Shown in pieces: positions 13,391 through 22,689 of a stretch of 64,000 nucleotides of DNA (position 1 is its first letter; the number at the start of each line of letters is the position of its first letter). Below the pieces are notes generated by a model, which was not told the origin of the DNA, ran no database searches, and was given only the letters and a program-made list of their open reading frames with translations. The translations under genes and the position numbers were made by a program. Source of the stretch: Larix kaempferi (taxonomy: Eukaryota > Streptophyta > Pinopsida > Pinales > Pinaceae). Location: the NCBI GenBank assembly GCA_027924585.1, contig BSBM01000372.1, positions 35,115,001 to 35,179,000 of the forward strand, read 5' to 3'.

Positions 13391-13819
13391 CTACAAAATT
13401 AATAAATCTATGGGATATTTGTAGGAATCCACAAAAATCAGAACATCCTCAATGATGCCTTCAGCTTTGATTGTGGATTGATCTACCGATTGAAGTATTG
13501 TAAAAGTTTCTCTAAGGTTTGATAGTCCCAACATTTCCATTCTTTGTTTTTTCATTACGTTAATAGCATCCCCTAGATCAATCAAAGTATTGGGGATAAT
13601 AATATTATTGATTTGGACTTTCACTAAGGGGCTACTTGGGTCCGAATACTTAGCAGTAAGAGTTTTTCCTAGAATTAGATCTTCCAAGTCACCAATTACA
13701 TGCATAGTTTGAGGGTCTTTCCATTTTCTTCCTAGTTTCCTTAGACATAATTCCCTAATAGCCTTGGAATAAATAGGGGCATCCATGATTGCTTGGAATA
13801 ACCAAATCTTTACACACAC
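13391..13819 (-). pseudogene. Athila/Tat gypsy protease-like domain
   Basis: A 142-codon minus-strand frame. It starts with a gag-end block (AIRELCLRKLGRKWKDP) and then runs into a retropepsin-like fold: LVKVQINNIIIPNTLIDLGD followed by AINVM. The usual D-S/T-G catalytic triplet is DLG, as commonly seen in this plant lineage. It ends near YPIDLLIL. A stop directly upstream separates it from the linker in the same frame. It is a fragment of a gag-pol polyprotein, not a separate gene. Confidence 0.75.
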
Positions 13820-14160
13820 ATTTCATAATTCCCCAAAAAAGTCAAATTCTTGTTGAACTAGGGGTCTTTCTATGTTCAATCTTTTTGGATATGGAGGGGG
13901 TTGTTTCTTTCTATAGGATACAACCTGGTTGGAAAAGAAACAAGAAATTGATCATCAGAGTGATCTAAAATGATTTTTGGTGTTTCTTCTATGCCTTCTT
14001 TTGTAATTATAGGAGAGGTTGTTTTATTATAGGAGAGGTTGTTTTATAGGAGAGGTTGTTTTGTAATTATGTTCCTCCTTGATCGTAATTGTATGTCGTG
14101 ACAATCCATGGAGGTGTTGAAGTAGGTTGGATAATTCATTGGCTCTACAACAAATACAGG

Positions 14161-14944
14161 TTGCATAACCTTATTGCTTGGATTACGAGTGGGTTGTGTA
14201 GAAAGTTGTGGCCTAAGAGGTGGATTACTCGAGGGTAATGTTATTTGTGGCTATGGGGGTAACTGCATGATCCAAAAATGGATTTGAATAAACAATGGTT
14301 GTAATAATCAATTTTTGTGAGACATTTTAGCAATGTATAAACATTAGACATTACTTTAAAGATAATGAAAATTTTGTAATTGCGAATAAGAAAAGAGAGA
14401 AAAATATAGGACAATAAAAAAAGGAAAGATGGAATGGGAAATGAAAAGCCATGGTTGTTGGCTTTCTCATTATCGCCCATCTCTCCTATATGTTCTCTTA
14501 ATTAGATTATCAAAGAGATTTTTCTTTTTGGCCAAGGAGAGTTGAAGGAGCCTAGAGATACATTGTAATCCAGAGACTGCTGAAATGAAATATTGAGCAA
14601 CCAGTGAATGTTAGTCTTCCCGTTTGGATTTCTAGGGTAAATAATGTCTTATTCACAATTTTCATGTGTGTTTTATTGCCTCTTTGCATTTATTTGTTTA
14701 TTGAGTGGTTGATAACTTCTCTATTTAATTAATGGATGCCAGAGATTGTGAATGGTGAGAGAATAGAATTTTGTTGAAGCTGCAGTGGTTTAAAGTATTG
14801 TTGAGTTGTGTTTTGGTTTGGTAATAGATCCAACAACTAGTAAATATCATCTATTGGATGCCCAATCGTTCTCAGATATTAATGGACTTAATTTAAGCGC
14901 TATTGCATTTGTTTAGGTAGTTTCTAAATTCAAATTTTTAAACA
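14161..14944. other. No gene recognised; AT-rich spacer
   Basis: Short frames only, without recognisable motifs or strong codon bias. It may contain more of the decayed gypsy gag on the minus strand, but I could not align it by eye. Confidence 0.5.
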
Positions 14945-15600
14945 TAAACCATTTTTGGGTGTTTTGTTCACTAACTGGTTGAAATCAAATGTGCCTAAGG
15001 CATTTTTTTACCATTGTTGGATGAATATAAATGTGCATGGGGCGTTTGTTTACCACAGTTGGATGAATTATGAAGTGCCTCGCTGTTTTTATTAATTGTT
15101 GGGTGAATTTTGAAGTGTCGAACCATTTTTTATAAATGCTGGTGTGTTTTTAGAGGTGCCTCAGCCATTTTTCCATTGCTTGTTGAATGTACAAGTTCCT
15201 GAGGTGGTTTTAATTACTGTTGGACAAATTCAAGAGTACCTAGGGTGTTTTTATCAGTCTTGGGGCGTTTTTATTATTTCCTGACAAATCTACAAGTTCC
15301 TGGAACGTCTTTTATCATTACTGGGAAAACTTAGAAGCGTCTGGGATGTTGTTTATCAATATCTCGACATTTTAATAGTGTTGAGGCATCTTCAAACATT
15401 GTTGGGCAAGTTATTTCTTACTTGGGTGAATTAAAAGTGATGGGGCATTTTTATTTCTACTGAAATGCATCTACTTTGCTTGGGGGCATTTTTATCACTA
15501 CCTTGGTGAATTTGTACGTGCCAAGGCGTTTTTGTAGTTACTGGGTGACTTTAATTAATGTAGACATATTTATCTTTGCTTCAGGTGCATATTGAACAAC
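14945..15600. repeat. Degenerate minisatellite, period about 40 bp
   Basis: Recurring pattern of TTGG(G/A)TGAATT, then AAGTGCCT, then a G-rich/T-rich stretch such as GGCGTTTTTA. Repeat starts near 15018, 15060, 15100, 15140, 15182, 15221 and 15261 give a period of about 40-42 bp. The register breaks down after about 15280. Units are strongly diverged, which points to an old array. Confidence 0.6.
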
Positions 15601-15980
15601 CCAGAAATGAGTAAAACATTTTGAGTGCATATTCTACAGCTCATAGATGAATAAAACATTTTTTTAATTCATATGGAATAGCTAGTAGAAATAATTATCT
15701 TCACAAGTATTTGTGTTGGTGAATTGAGTGGGATATAAGTCCCTCGATTACGGATCATAAGGTATCAAAGCCATTGTATCCTAATGTTAAATGATTAGTT
15801 CTCAAGTGTGGAGATGAGTGACCCTCCCTTGTTCGAATGAGTCAAAACTAGAACAAAATGGGACAATAAATGCACACCTTCACCTAGATCAATTAAATAC
15901 TCACAAGAAATGAAGTAGAGAAGGCTTACCTCTGATATGAAGTTCATCCTTGTTATCTTCGAGCTGTTGCAATCCAACTT
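15601..15980. other. No gene recognised
   Basis: Spacer between the minisatellite and the gag-only copia element. The last five bases (AACTT, 15976-15980) are the probable left target-site duplicate of that element. Confidence 0.5.
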
Positions 15981-16696
15981 TGTTAGGATATTCCTATAGT
16001 CCATCCTAGTCCTACCAGCATTATCAGTATTTGCATTTTCATTCATGCATGCATTTTTGCATGCATCTCAGTCATCAGTGTGGTGTCTCCCAGCACCTAG
16101 TACTTAGTTTACTAGCCCCGGGAGCCCATTTCCACTCAGTTCCAGACCTCCTAGTCCATCATGCGCCCTCTTTTTCACCTACCACATGTGAAAGGCGTCC
16201 TCTCTCACCTACCACCAGTGACACTTCAGTTAGTTTCTTGATTTGTGGATATTTCCTTGATTTAAGGACTGATTGACTAGTTAACTAACTGAAACACTCT
16301 GTTGGACACCCAAAGAGACTTGGTTGACTATTTTGACTGCGGTTAGCTCCTCATGCGCCCTCCATTAGTGCTCTATGCATCAATTACACCTACTACATCC
16401 AGTTAGACTTAGTTTGAAACATGGTTGATGGTTACTTGTGCTTTCATGACACTCCATTGATCTGATGATGAGTCCATGCAGGCTAATTCAAATTACACCC
16501 TTGGTATTCGAATCCTGTCTATTGTAGCATTATTGTTTATTATACAGATTAGTGTAACATGTGTGCTTATTCTGCTCCTATCTGAGTTCTATTGCATCTA
16601 TGTTCTGCTGCTCCATTCTGCACTCTTCTTCTATTTTCTGCACTTCTTTCTTGTGAGGTATACATCATCTCTTAGATCTGTTGTGAGGATTTCACA
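15981..16696 (+). repeat. 5' LTR of the gag-only copia element
   Basis: Matches 18831-19562, apart from point changes and small indels; the 3' copy has extra bases around the TGCATGCA stretch near 18900-18935. Contains clustered TGCATGCA palindromes near 16046-16065. Reading frames inside it are incidental. Confidence 0.9.
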
Positions 16697-16709
16697 TGGT
16701 ATCAAAGCA
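16697..16709 (+). other. Primer binding site
   Basis: TGGTATCAAAGCA directly after the LTR end, the tRNA-Met-type primer site with one difference from the usual TGGTATCAGAGC. Confidence 0.8.
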
Positions 16710-16822
16710 TGTTGAGAGTATAGTCTATATCCATTCTTGATATTTTTTTGCAGGTGATTCGAAGTTCTAGCAGCCTACTGCAGTAGCAGCAGTTTCACCT
16801 TGTATTCGCTCCAACAGTTGAG

Positions 16823-17680
16823 ATGAGCAATTCGAACACTCCTCTCACTCTTAGAATCCTGACTCCTTTCAATTACTTTGATTGGAAGATTGATATGGAA
16901 TTGTCCTTGAGAAGAAAATTTCTACATAGGATAACAATGGGAAGGGAAACTGAACCAAATTCAGCTGTGGAGAGAACCAAGCATTTGAATCGATTAGATG
17001 AAGCTTTTGGTTACATGAGCATTCATATTTCTAGAGATCTATTGTTTCATATCGAAGGGTTGAAGACTCCAAGAGAGTTATGGTTGAAGTTAGAGGCCCT
17101 CTTTGGAAAACAAGATGAGATAAGAGGCCATGTTCTGGAGAATGAATTGGTTTCCCTACAACCAAGAAGTTTTGAGACCATTCAAGAATTCTTCTCGAAA
17201 TTAAAACATTTGGTTATGCAATGCAAGCAGTGTGGCATTGATAAGAAGGATGAGCAATTGGTGCTTTCCATTCTAAGTAATCTAGGATTTGAATTTTCTG
17301 TCTTTGTATCTACCTTCCACTCTGGGCAAATGTCAATCCCTGGTTGGAAGATGCCCTCCTTAGAATTTTTCACTACAGCTCTCATCCAAGAACAAGACAA
17401 GTTGATCCAAATGGGTGCCATCAAGGCCTCCAATGATCAAGCTCTTTTAGCTGGTGAATCAAATAATGTGAATGTGAAAGGGAGGCACAAAGGCAAGGAC
17501 AGGAAGCCATCTGAACCTAAGCTTAAATCCAATTCAAGTCCATCAAAAGGGACCTCCAGCTCCAAGAAGGACAAACAGAAAAGATCTGATGGATCTAAGT
17601 GTCCCTACTGCAAGAAAGGAAACCACCCAGAGAGATCTTGCATGCACACGAAAATAGATCAATTAACCAAGCTTCTTTAA
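16823..17680 (+). CDS. gag: Copia gag polyprotein with zinc knuckle
   Basis: A 285-codon frame. The N-terminus (FNYFDWKIDMELSL, residues 13-30) and the central helical region (about 60-200, with LWLKLEALFGKQDE and ELVSLQPRSFETIQEFFSKL) are typical of plant copia gag. A Lys/Ser-rich stretch (225-265) precedes a CCHC knuckle (CPYCKKGNHPERSC, about 261-274) that binds RNA. It ends in adjacent in-frame stops TAA TAG (17678-17683), yet the same frame continues into protease. So either gag is terminated here or the stops are decay. No other break is seen, so a gag protein could be made. The start is the first ATG after the PBS that gives the family N-terminus. Confidence 0.85.
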   Translation: MSNSNTPLTLRILTPFNYFDWKIDMELSLRRKFLHRITMGRETEPNSAVERTKHLNRLDEAFGYMSIHISRDLLFHIEGLKTPRELWLKLEALFGKQDEIRGHVLENELVSLQPRSFETIQEFFSKLKHLVMQCKQCGIDKKDEQLVLSILSNLGFEFSVFVSTFHSGQMSIPGWKMPSLEFFTTALIQEQDKLIQMGAIKASNDQALLAGESNNVNVKGRHKGKDRKPSEPKLKSNSSPSKGTSSSKKDKQKRSDGSKCPYCKKGNHPERSCMHTKIDQLTKLL

Positions 17681-17701
17681 TAGAATAACATTGCCCTTCC
17701 A

Positions 17702-18497
17702 AAAGATGCAAGAGTGTCTGATTCTGGAAGTGAATATGATGGTCATGAGAAATATCATGCATTGATGGCTAGATTTTCGAAATCAAAGGCCCTCCTTATA
17801 GATTCAGGAACCTCCAACCACATGGTTTCTTATGAAGAACCATTTTCTTCTTTAGATCTCAAATATGGCCCTACTATTCACATGGGAGACAACTCTCAAA
17901 TCTCTGCCAAAGGGATGGGTACAGTACATATGGAGCATGGAAAGTTCAAGAATGTTCTATTCGTCCCCTCTATGACAACAAATTTTTTTTTCTGTATATC
18001 AGATGACTCACACTGGATCACCAAAGAAGGTGATATTTGGTACGGACACAGTTGAGATGACAGAGATCTCTACTGGGAAGACTATAGCAAAAGGGTTTGC
18101 AAATCATGCCTCCAAGGCATATGAGTTATCACATTTTTTTCACTTCTCTCTTCCTACTCCTTTGGAATCTGATGAAGATCCAAGTGACTCTTCTTCTAAT
18201 GAAGATGAAGATGAAGATCTTGATGTTGAGATCAAAGTTCAAGAACATTCAGATTCAGATCCAGAACCAACACATGCTCCCAATCCAGGGCCAAGGCCAA
18301 TATGGGATCACACAGTCCTTGCAGTTGCTGGGAACACAGTTGAGGATTCATCTGATCACAGAACTACCAGATCTCAGTATCATGCCCACCTTGCATTATT
18401 CCATCTACCTCTTCCTGAGATATGTTGCATGATGGTGGGGTTCGATCCAAAATCTTTTGGAAAGACTCACCATGAGCCATTCGTTCCAGTAGCATAA
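17702..18497 (+). pseudogene. Copia protease start joined to an acidic linker; integrase and RT deleted
   Basis: The frame continues from gag past the double stop. The protease motif LIDSGTSNHMVS lies near 17797-17832, followed by HMGDNSQISAKGMGTV. The frame shifts at a run of nine T (17983-17991). The next frame (18003-18497) carries the end of the protease (FGTDTVEMTEISTGKTIAKG) and runs at once into an Asp/Glu/Ser-rich stretch (about 18165-18240) and a short tail ending in HEPFVPVA. Acidic linkers of this type normally lie between integrase and RT in copia pol, so an internal deletion has joined distant parts. No DDE, YVDD or RNase H motif remains. Confidence 0.75.
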
Positions 18498-18830
18498 AGG
18501 TTTCCTGAAAGACTTTCTTTGGTCAATACATCTTCTACACAGTGGGAGGCACATCAGAAGACCAGATCTAGATCTAGCACCTGCATTGGCATCCTACAGA
18601 GGATCAGCTTGCCAAGGTTTTTGCAAAATTTTTCACTGGGAAATCGTTTTCCTTCTCTGTTTAGTATGAAGGTTCTTTGAGTTCCTTGCTATTCTTTTGA
18701 GGGGGGTATTTTTCCCATGAGGCTTTCCCGATTTCCTCGGTTTATGGATAGTTCTTTTTTATCATTTATTTGATTGTATTGGGTGACCTTTGTTCTCAGT
18801 TATCAGGGCCCAGGATGGATTAAGGGGGGG
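18498..18830 (+). other. 3' untranslated part of the gag-only copia element, with polypurine tract
   Basis: Includes possible short remnants of the pol C-terminus near 18540-18680, then a non-coding stretch. It ends in TAAGGGGGGG (18821-18830), the polypurine tract directly before the 3' LTR. Confidence 0.65.
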
Positions 18831-19562
18831 TGTTAGGATATTCCTATACTCCATCCTAGTCCTACCAGCATTATCATTATTTTCATTCTTAGTCATGCAT
18901 GCATTTTTGCATGTAGGCATGCAATTGCATGCATCCCAGTCATCAGTGTGGTGTCTCCCAGCACCTAGTGCTTAGTTTACTAGCCCCGGGAGCCTATTTC
19001 CACTCAATTCTAGCCCTCCTAGTCCATCACGCACCCTCTTTTTCACCTACCACATGTGAAAGGCGCCCTCTCTCACCTACCACCAGTGACACTTCAGTTA
19101 ATTGCTTGATTTGTGGATCTTTCCTTGATTTAAGGATTGTTGACTAGTTATCTAACTAAAACACTCCGTTGGACACCCAGATAGACTTGTTTGACTATTC
19201 TGACTGCAGTTAGCTCCTCATGAGCCCTCCATTAGTGCTCTATGCATCAGTTACACCTACTACATCCAGTTAGACTCAGTAGACACATGGTGGATGGTTA
19301 CTTGTGCTTTGATGACACTCCATTGATCTGCTGATAAGTCCATGCAAGATAATTTGAATTACACCCTTGGTATTCGAATCCTGTCTATTGTAGAATTATT
19401 GTTTATTATACATATTAATGTAACATGTGTGATTATTCTACTCCTATCTAAGTTCTATTGCATCTATGTTCTATTGCTCCATTCTACACTCTTCTTCTAG
19501 TTTTTGCACTTCTTTCTTGTGAGGTATACATCAGCTCTTAGATTTGTTGTGAGGATTTCACA
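18831..19562 (+). repeat. 3' LTR of the gag-only copia element
   Basis: Pairs with 15981-16696; ends TTTCACA at 19562. Confidence 0.9.
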
Positions 19563-20227
19563 AAATTCACGTATGAGATAACTTGTGGTAGATCCAACAC
19601 AAACGAATAGAAAGTGGATTGAACTAGGAACAATATAACTGATCTAAAAAAATGAACAAGGATATTTTCTATACATGACAATAATAATCATGTATGGGAA
19701 GGAAATGCATCATTGTATTAAAGATAACATAAATAAATACAACCGTGAGCCTTTGTGTCGTAGTCTCATTCCGATAGATTTATCTTATTCCATCATGTCA
19801 CTCTTGTCTTTAAAGGAAGCACATCAAGAGTCTAATGTTATGGGAAAATTTCTCCAGCACTTATTTGATATCAATTCCCTCTCCCCCCTTTTACACCCAT
19901 GCCCAAAGGTTTCATTTATAGCATGATAAAGATAAGAGAGGGGTGAAAATATTAGGGAAAGCAGATGAGATATGATCCCAACATTTTTGGAGCTCTAACT
20001 AGAACCAGAGAAATAGGAAGGAAATGCTATCTAATGAGATTTTGCTCTAGAAGCTTCTCAAAAGCTTAATTTTCTTCCCATATAGACATAGACATGCTTT
20101 GTAGTGAAGAAAGATGCATATTCCATGGTCAACGCAGTTTTCTCTGAAGGAAAGGTGCGCCAGTGATGCGTCTTGCAGTGAGACACACTGGGTTGAGAGG
20201 ATTTCGGTGCAGGTTGCTAGTGGATCA
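19563..20227. other. No gene recognised
   Basis: Spacer between the gag-only copia element and the minus-strand copia remnant. An 83-codon plus frame (19675-19926) has no recognisable motif and is probably incidental. Confidence 0.5.
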
Positions 20228-20816
20228 TGTTAGATTTTCTTCTTTTAATCAATATTATCTAGGATCTTAACTGAAATAATAACATGCACAACATAACACA
20301 ATAGACACAAAAAATTTCCTTGGGGAAACCATAAAGGAGAAAACCCCGCAACTTCCTCAGAGATAGAATCGTCACCAATACAATATCACAAAATTAAAAC
20401 CACAAAACAAACATGGTCTTCTGCAGCTCCTCTTATTTTCCTCCTATGCGAACTTGTCCTCTCTCTCACTAATGCGAACTTGTGAGTGAGTGTGTTGTAC
20501 AAATGAGAGAGCTCCACTCTCTATTTATACTTTATCTTTCACTTGACCTTTTCACTTACTAGGTCGGCCCCAGTTGTACCTGACTAGGCCGACTTCTCTA
20601 GGGGACTCAATAACCCTATTCTAATTGACTCTTGGGGGATCTATTGCCCTGACTTATAATGGAGGATTTACCTCAATGACTTTACATGAACAAAAGTAAT
20701 AATGACATCCTCGACTGGAGGAATAAACATCTTCATCGAAGGTAAAAATAAAATACAATAATAATAACAATATAAAATAAAAGTGAATATCTTCTGAAGT
20801 TACAATTACATTAACA
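20228..20816 (-). repeat. LTR of the minus-strand copia remnant
   Basis: About 589 bp. On the minus strand it starts TGTTAATGTAATTG and ends AAAATCTAACA. It contains a CTATTTATAC complement (near 20519-20530), equivalent to the TATAAATAG promoter box of copia A and B. Confidence 0.82.
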
Positions 20817-21219
20817 CTCCCTCTTAACTAGGAAGGCATTCTCTTGAAACAATGATCAACACATTTGGACACAAGTATTCATCGTTGGATCATCATCAAT
20901 GCCGGAACATCATCATCAACATTGGATCATCGACGTCGCTGTTGCTACTATCCTCATCATGTCAATCATCGATTGGTGACATCTCTCGAATCTACTCGTC
21001 ATAGCAAAATTCTATAGAGCCATTCCTTTTTTATGCCGGATGTAGGCCTAGCCCTCACATAGTTCTTCATCATCTCTGCGAGCAAGACATCAAGTAGGTA
21101 TAGGCCAGGACCAATCATTACATTTCCTTTGCAAACACCTGCGTCTCCTACTGTCGCCTCATCGTCTTCAGATCATCTCATCGTCACACGGAGCACAACC
21201 CAGATGCACATCACATGTC

Positions 21220-21690
21220 CCACGACGGTCAGCCTGTGTCTACCAATGTGGGAGGAATTTCCTGCCACCATGCGAGATCCTTCCTAGGCACACACGTAGT
21301 GTCTTATGACCGGTGGACATCTCCAGTATGGGAGGCACAACCTACCACCATACAATACCTCATCTACCAACATGGGAGGACTTTCCTACCACCATGTGAG
21401 ACCTCGTCTACTAACATGCGAGGAATTTCCTACCAGCATGTGAGACACAACACTTACATCAACCGACATGGGAGGAATTTCCTACCACCATTAGGGAAAG
21501 GATCAACACTTACATCTACCGACATGGGAGGAATTTCCTACCACCATTCAGGAATGTCTCATCCCTTACATATACCAACATAGGAGGAATTTCCTACCAC
21601 TATGCAAGAATGGCCCATCCCTTACATCTACCAACATAGGAGGACTTTCCTACCACTATGCGAGAATGGCCCATATGCATCTGCGTCTTC
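21220..21690 (-). repeat. Tandem repeats in the copia 3' tail
   Basis: Seven or more repeats of a GGAGGA(A/C)TTTCCTACCACCAT core spaced about 60-70 bp apart, best seen at 21380-21660. Each repeat contains complementary GGAGGAA...TTCCT parts, so a hairpin can form. The equivalent region of copia B (36190-36400) has related CATGGTGGTAGATGTGTTCT repeats. Confidence 0.7.
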
Positions 21691-21698
21691 TGGACTCA

Positions 21699-21824
21699 TC
21701 ACTTCCTCTTGGAAGGAACCTCGATCTGGAGAACACCAAGCTTCTCTCTGAAGTACTCGAACTTCACTCCGGCTAGCGGCTTGGTCAACACATCGACTAT
21801 CTGCTCGTTTGTCATAACATTCTA
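21699..21824 (-). pseudogene. pol: Copia RNase H C-terminus
   Basis: The minus strand reads NEQIVDVLTKPLAGVKFEYF and on to a stop at 21699-21701. It closely matches the end of copia A pol (DEQIADVLTKPLSRVKFEYF). The preceding sequence decays and holds a stop. Confidence 0.82.
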
Positions 21825-21830
21825 CCCATA

Positions 21831-22689
21831 ACTAGCATGTATCCTATTTCATTAATAACAATGCCAAAAGATGCTTTTAAGATGCTTTCTTTGTAAAGAT
21901 CCTTTTTTTTTATTGGTTAAAATTCTCCACATGGTTGAGGAAATCATATTTTTTATTGTGAAGACGATGAGTGAGTCAACTAATCGCAAAAGTATGTGGC
22001 CAGAAAAGTTTTAATGGGGACCATTTCCCAGCAAATCGGGACATTTTCCGGCAAATAGAAGAGTTAACGCAGGTTCAACATGAGTTAGGAAGCTACGAAG
22101 GTGGGTGTAAGAGTCTTGAACTCTAAATCGCATTCAATAACTAGTGTATTCCATGAGTGAAACCCACAAGTAAAATAGTTTTTAATTTCTAATTATTTAA
22201 GAAAATGGTGGCGCAATTATGTGATAGGAGTGGTGGAGCATCCATTCCTGAGCATGATCGGACTGGTAATAAACTGAGAAACTTATCCTAAATTGAAATT
22301 GGTTGAGCATTCACACCCGATCACCCATTTGTCAGGGAACCGAAAAATAATCCAGGGAAGAAATTAAACCAATAATGATTTTAAAAAAAAATCATGGAAG
22401 AAATAATATTGAGAATGTTTTTCGAATTTTTTTTTTTTGTGGTGATATTTGGCATGGTGATGAAAGAATGAAAACATGCCACTATATTTGTCCTTACCTT
22501 TTTCCATCAAGACGACTCAGAGCAAAGGAAATTCCTAAAAATTCATCGAAGCAAAAACTTCTTTTGAAAATTTATTGGGTTGAAGGTATGTCGTGCAGGC
22601 TAGAAAATTCATCTGAATTCTGAATTTAACAATGATTATATAAAATGATTGGTTGACTCTCTAAATTTCTAGAAATGATGTTTTAATTT
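21831..22689. other. No gene recognised; AT-rich spacer
   Basis: Contains short plus-strand frames (for example 22375-22623) without recognisable motifs. The last stretch merges into the first, partial satellite monomer. Confidence 0.5.

Larger units (their letters stand above)
12642..14160 (-). mobile_element. Athila/Tat-type (non-chromovirus) Ty3/gypsy remnant, gag end to RT start
   Basis: Read on the minus strand, the order is the proline-rich gag-protease linker (about 13930-13820), a protease-like domain (13819-13391), a protease-RT spacer and the first part of RT (about 12760-12642). The text matches plant Athila/Tat elements: an AIRELCLRKLGRKWKDP block before protease, an IDLG active-site variant, and a PALREIVKEELQKLL RT start. 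Stops and frame changes are frequent. The chromovirus to the left is inserted in its RT region, so the rest of pol should lie beyond that insert, outside the window. 14000-14160 holds a short local duplication (GGAGAGGTTGTTTT repeated three times). Confidence 0.75.
15981..19562 (+). mobile_element. Deleted Ty1/copia element keeping gag and part of protease
   Basis: Bounded by two LTRs (15981-16696 and 18831-19562) that both start TGTTAGGATATTCC and end GAGGATTTCACA. A PBS follows the first and a G-run polypurine tract precedes the second. Flanks AACTT (15976-15980) and AAATT (19563-19567) look like a 5-bp target duplication with one change. The interior is only 2.1 kb: gag with zinc knuckle, the protease start, then an acidic linker and a short C-terminal piece. 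Integrase, RT and RNase H are absent. A full copia element would be about 5 kb or more, so this is a non-autonomous deletion derivative that would need enzymes from a full-length relative. Confidence 0.85.
20228..21830 (-). mobile_element. 3' end of a copia element related to copia A and B, minus strand
   Basis: On the minus strand, the last codons of RNase H (21824-21699) are followed by a repeat-rich non-coding tail, a polypurine tract (complement of 20817-20829) and an LTR (20816-20228) starting TGTTAATGTAATTGTAAC. The LTR shares its start, the GGCCGAC motifs and the CACTCACAAG stretch with the LTRs at 31358 and 39950. It is therefore a third subfamily of the same copia lineage. Everything upstream of the RNase H end is missing, so it is truncated or recombined. 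Confidence 0.82.

Noticed and set aside
16031-16276. 81-codon frame (and its counterpart at 18929-19147)
   Set aside because: Both lie inside the two LTRs of one copia element, at the same position; no coding motif.
19675-19926. 83-codon frame as a host gene
   Set aside because: No motif, no splice or promoter context, and composition like the surrounding spacer.
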